Positions 19,762 to 22,787 of a stretch of DNA of 22,787 bases are shown piece by piece. A model generated the notes under the pieces. It saw only the letters and a list, made by a program, of their open reading frames with translations. It was not told where the DNA came from and searched no databases. Position 1 is the stretch's first letter, and every line of letters starts with the position of its first letter. The translations under genes were made by a program, and so were the position numbers. Origin of the DNA: CAZJAH01 sp964544155 (lineage in GTDB: Bacteria > Bacteroidota > Ignavibacteria > Kapaibacteriales > UBA2268); contig CAZJAH010000045.1 of NCBI GenBank assembly GCA_964544155.1, positions 1 to 22,787 of the forward strand, written 5' to 3'.

Positions 19762-21732
19762 TTATCGGCTTGCAGTTTCCATTGGTATTACTTCGATAAA
19801 TACATTTCTGTTATAGAAACGGCCTTCCGGCGTTGAATTATCAAAGATTGCTCTGGTTCTGCGTTCACCGAATGCCATTGACTGTACGTCAATATTTTTG
19901 TTAGCTCGGCGGAATTCATCCTCGAGAATTCTCTCAACTTCATTCGCCCTGTTTTTAGAAAGTTCGAGGTTATAGTCTTTTTCTCCGGCAATATCAGTAT
20001 GGCCGTAAACCACCACTCTGTAGCCTTCTTTAAATAGCGGGGCTAATTTATTTCTGAGGAAATCTTCATATGTCTGTACGGCATTTGCTTCTGCATAATC
20101 AAAGAGGATGATGTACCTTTTACCCATTATTTTTTCTTTGTCAACCACCTTCTTAACAAGCCTGAATTCGTCTGATCCTGTTACTGTTCTGCCGTCTTTA
20201 GTAGTAACAACAGCTCTTGCCGTATATTCGCCCGCTTCCATATCATCGAGCAGTCTGGAAGGATCAATTACTTGTAATTCACTTTCATAAGGGCCATATC
20301 TTTCTTCAACTCCGTTGTCGCCAAGAATTTTGAGCTGCCATCTTCTAATGTCAATTCTGTCATTAATATCTACAACAAGATCATTTTCGATCATTGACTG
20401 GGCTCTCAACTTGACTTTAACGGGATTATTCATATCTTCATCATTAAATACCAGCCTAACGCGCCTGTTTTCCTGCCTAACGAGGTCTTCATCTTCCGGC
20501 GGCGTCCTTTTGGTACCTGAAGGATCGACAGGTTGATCCTGGGTTTCTACGGTCATCCTTGTCAGGCTGATATTAAACACATTCATGAAATAGTCTCTTA
20601 CGTTATTGGCCATTTTATCGGCATCAGCGTGAACAGGGGCTGAACCAATAATTTTAACTTCCGCGTCCGGGTTATCTCTGAGCCTTGAGCCATAGATATT
20701 AAGTATATTATAATAAATTTCCATGTGATTATCTCTCATATCCTCTCTCGGAAGATTGCCAGCCCTTTCACCGTCAAAGAGATTATCTTCGTTGAACCTG
20801 TTAGCTTCGTCGCGGTTAAGCAGATTATACCTTTGCGGTATTTCTGAGTTTCCGTTATTAAAGAAAACTGAATTTATCAGTGGGAAATAATCAACTACAG
20901 TTCTCTGATAGTAATAATTTCCCGCGGGGGTTTCGATGGATAAGTCAACCGGCAGAGTCTGCTGAGGCATTATCCGGTCGGTAGTGAGCGATTCGAATGA
21001 AAGTTGGGCGCCGGCCCTTACAGTTACCGTTCCCCAAACATCATCAATTTCGTCCTGTTCGGGATTACCTGTATCATGCCTCTGATTAACAAGCCAGCTT
21101 GCATTTACAAACGGACTGATATACCATCTAGTTGTGCTCATTTCATTTCCAACCATGATATCATAACCAAAGCCGCCTGAGATTCCCCATGTCGGGCTGT
21201 GCATTCTGTCGATATCAACATCTTCTCTGGTTGCAGCCTGGTCCTGATCTGGCCTGTAATCGTATTTTGATTCGAGAAGGAATGCTATCATCGGTCCTGC
21301 CGTAAAGTATAAATTAGGTACCAAATTCTGGTCAATTCTTAACTGCGGTTCAATAGAAACATAATTGGCAAATATGTCGAACTGGCTTATCGGGGTTATG
21401 GTTTCATCGGTAACAACGATATCTCTTCCGTCAAATGAGGCTCTGAGCCTAACACCCCACCAGCTGTCAGAAAGATATTCTCCGGTAAAACCAGCGTAAA
21501 GGCCGTATCCGTCGCCGTCATCAATTATTTTGGGAACAAAATCGGTGCCATCGCTTTCATTGAGCTGCTGATAACCCATTCCTGATGTATTGTAGTTCAG
21601 AGCGCCGTGAAGTCCGTACCTCCATGCTTCATATCTGAATTTGTCTTCGTTTTCGTTATCCTGCGCGTTTGTATCTACTGATATAACTATCAGTAAAAGA
21701 GCGGTTATTATTGAGAAAAATTTCGATCTCAT
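19762..21732 (-). CDS. OmpA-family outer-membrane protein with two OmpA-like domains
   Basis: This 656-residue protein has a signal peptide (cleavage near TNA|Q). A beta-barrel-like N-terminal region (about 30-260) is rich in aromatic and Gly strand residues (GGFGYDI, WYISPF). Two OmpA-like periplasmic segments follow. The first (about 285-455) keeps SVFFNNGNSEI, a central VKIIGSA strand and terminal ENRRVRLVF, but lacks the peptidoglycan-binding GHTD. Between the two lies an Ig-like stretch. The last (about 540-650) is canonical, with YGHTD, the LSKNRANEV helix and NRNVFIEV, and should anchor the envelope to peptidoglycan. An AGAGGTT ribosome binding site precedes the ATG at 21732. The gene is monocistronic and ends at a shared terminator. 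Confidence 0.9.
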   Translation of the reverse strand: MRSKFFSIITALLLIVISVDTNAQDNENEDKFRYEAWRYGLHGALNYNTSGMGYQQLNESDGTDFVPKIIDDGDGYGLYAGFTGEYLSDSWWGVRLRASFDGRDIVVTDETITPISQFDIFANYVSIEPQLRIDQNLVPNLYFTAGPMIAFLLESKYDYRPDQDQAATREDVDIDRMHSPTWGISGGFGYDIMVGNEMSTTRWYISPFVNASWLVNQRHDTGNPEQDEIDDVWGTVTVRAGAQLSFESLTTDRIMPQQTLPVDLSIETPAGNYYYQRTVVDYFPLINSVFFNNGNSEIPQRYNLLNRDEANRFNEDNLFDGERAGNLPREDMRDNHMEIYYNILNIYGSRLRDNPDAEVKIIGSAPVHADADKMANNVRDYFMNVFNISLTRMTVETQDQPVDPSGTKRTPPEDEDLVRQENRRVRLVFNDEDMNNPVKVKLRAQSMIENDLVVDINDRIDIRRWQLKILGDNGVEERYGPYESELQVIDPSRLLDDMEAGEYTARAVVTTKDGRTVTGSDEFRLVKKVVDKEKIMGKRYIILFDYAEANAVQTYEDFLRNKLAPLFKEGYRVVVYGHTDIAGEKDYNLELSKNRANEVERILEDEFRRANKNIDVQSMAFGERRTRAIFDNSTPEGRFYNRNVFIEVIPMETASR

Positions 21733-21763
21733 TATGCTAACCTCTAATATTTATTCAACTTAC

Positions 21764-21769
21764 ATTATA
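21764..21769 (-). promoter_or_regulatory. Candidate -10 box of OmpA-family gene
   Basis: On the minus strand this reads TATAAT, about 32 nt upstream of the ATG. It has no clear -35 partner. The start would be near 21757, giving a short leader that includes the ribosome binding site. Confidence 0.35.
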
Positions 21770-21843
21770 TTTTTCTTGATTCGCTCTAACGATGAACATT
21801 TATTCATAATAAATTTATTGTAATAAACGAGCCCGGCTATGTC

Positions 21844-21859
21844 ATATTTCATGAAATAT
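21844..21859. promoter_or_regulatory. Perfect 16-bp palindrome upstream of OmpA-family gene
   Basis: ATATTTCATGAAATAT is fully self-complementary and intergenic, about 75 bp upstream of the candidate -10 box of the OmpA-family gene and about 125 bp after the nitroreductase stop. It is a possible operator. It is too AT-rich and lacks a T-tract tail, so I do not read it as a terminator. Confidence 0.35.
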
Positions 21860-21984
21860 TAACATTAATTAATCAAATTTCTGAAATCATTGACTCAAAG
21901 AGGTATGCCGCGTAATAAAAAAAATAGCAAGTTATTATAAGATATGGTGTTCAATAATAAGCTCTAAGCATTAATTATCATTCA

Positions 21985-22587
21985 TTAATCTATGGGCTTA
22001 TTCCATTCACTATCAAAAAAGGTGTGACCTAAAGGCCTGCGGAAGCGTTCCGCGATCTCAGATTTTCTGTATTCTTCATCCAAAAGTACAGGTTCAGCCT
22101 GATAACCGACAGCTATCATCGCCATCGGGATGAATCTGTCAGGTATACTGAACTCAAGGCGGAGCTTGTCTTTATCGAATCCTCCCATCTGATGTGCCAT
22201 TAATCCCATCGAGGTTGCCTGAAGGCAGATATTCTCACTCGCAGCCCCGGTATCGTACATACCCCAGCGGTTGAAGTCACCGTTTTTCCTGAACTTACTG
22301 CCGGCCATTGCAGCTAATAGTATTGGAGTGTTTTTAACCCAGCCGCGGTTCCATTCGCCCAGGCAGTTAAAAGCCTTAAGCCATTTATCATAATCATGGT
22401 GGCGGTCCCAAACAATAAAGCGCCAAGGTTCATCACCAAAGCAGGAGGGAGCCCACCTGCCGGCTTCACATAATGAAAGCACCTGGTCGCGGCTGACTTT
22501 TTTAGAAGGGTCGAATGACCTCGGGCTCCATCTTTTTGCAATTACATCATCGATTGGCTGAACTGTTTTTGCACGTTTTTCTAGCAT
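21985..22587 (-). CDS. Nitroreductase-family FMN oxidoreductase
   Basis: This 200-residue NAD(P)H-dependent flavoprotein of the nitroreductase superfamily works as a homodimer with FMN in the active site between subunits. The FMN phosphate-binding N-terminal motif is KRWSPRSFDP (residues 18-27). It is followed by the family block AGRWAPSCFGDEPWRFIVW, then AASENICLQATSMGLMAHQMGGF and a C-terminal AMIAVGYQAEP block. Length and all blocks are intact. There is no signal peptide, so it is cytoplasmic. The natural substrate (quinones, nitroaromatics or others) cannot be told from sequence. The gene is monocistronic. No strong ribosome binding site precedes the ATG. Confidence 0.92.
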   Translation of the reverse strand: MLEKRAKTVQPIDDVIAKRWSPRSFDPSKKVSRDQVLSLCEAGRWAPSCFGDEPWRFIVWDRHHDYDKWLKAFNCLGEWNRGWVKNTPILLAAMAGSKFRKNGDFNRWGMYDTGAASENICLQATSMGLMAHQMGGFDKDKLRLEFSIPDRFIPMAMIAVGYQAEPVLLDEEYRKSEIAERFRRPLGHTFFDSEWNKPID

Positions 22588-22787
22588 GGCAACATCGCTT
22601 TTGTTTATATATTCTATGCTTTAACTAACGTTATGAAAAATGAACTATTATTAAGCCAAAGACGATTTTAATGAAACTATACCTTTTAGTTTGATGGAGG
22701 ATACAAAGAATAACAATACTGTAATGTGAAGCCTGACAAATACGAGGATATGGAGGAATCTTATAATATTAATAAGATACATGTTAC
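22588..22787. other. Window-end region, no gene seen
   Basis: These 200 bases of AT-rich DNA lie upstream of the nitroreductase. They probably hold its promoter on the minus strand. No ORF with a ribosome binding site is apparent before the window ends, although a plus-strand gene starting just beyond is possible. Confidence 0.4.

Noticed and set aside
1..22787. CRISPR array, IS element, prophage or integron
   Set aside because: No regular spacer-repeat array, transposase, integrase or terminal inverted repeats were seen. The only tandem repeats are in-frame protein repeats.

Overview
The window looks like a draft chromosomal contig from an AT-leaning, Gram-negative member of the Bacteroidota/Chlorobiota/Ignavibacteriota group, with Ignavibacteria-like as the best guess. 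The basis is an OmpP1/FadL-type porin, an OmpA-family barrel protein, several lipoproteins with clear lipoboxes, a tRNA without encoded CCA, and a TAnnTTTG-like promoter box by the tRNA, together with good Shine-Dalgarno sites at several genes. This placement is inference; there is no 16S rRNA here. I see no IS element, integrase, phage gene or CRISPR array. Two runs of exactly 100 N (1526-1625 and 15522-15621) lie inside tandem repeats and are assembly gaps. Each one breaks a reading frame only because its nominal length is arbitrary.

Layout, left to right. A tRNA-Leu(TAA) with its terminator is on the minus strand. It is followed by a plus-strand pair: a Tyr/Trp/His-rich then Ser/Gly/Arg-rich lipoprotein (gapped) and an OmpP1/FadL-family outer-membrane protein. 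Next are a minus-strand DUF302 protein and a divergent membrane PAS histidine kinase. The kinase is followed by a small secreted protein with three DxDGDGVCDN-type repeats, which carries a convincing sigma-54 promoter. A minus-strand long-chain acyl-CoA synthetase converges on it, sharing a terminator. A plus-strand erythromycin-esterase-family protein comes next.

The 10.1-12.8 kb block is the most system-like part. It holds two minus-strand cytochrome P460-family c-type haem lipoproteins, one single-domain and one with two tandem domains. A divergent Crp/Fnr-family regulator stands next to them. I find 16-bp TGT-N10-ACA elements (TGTCAT-type half-sites) in front of both P460 genes. One of these is centred about 41.5 bp upstream of a predicted start site. 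I propose a small locally regulated module for reactive nitrogen or redox stress.

The right half has ftsH, then a gapped coiled-coil protein with an acidic 46-residue tandem repeat followed by five exact-length 77-residue helical repeats. After that come the RNase P RNA (rnpB), a small Hpt protein, a TolB-N-like exported protein with a lipoprotein that shows a caspase-like (clan CD) His-Gly/Cys arrangement, a large OmpA-family protein with a degenerate OmpA-like domain in front of its canonical one, and a nitroreductase. The most interesting unexplained items are the P460/Crp regulatory module, the sigma-54-driven repeat protein, the clan-CD-like lipoprotein and the 77-residue repeat protein beside ftsH.
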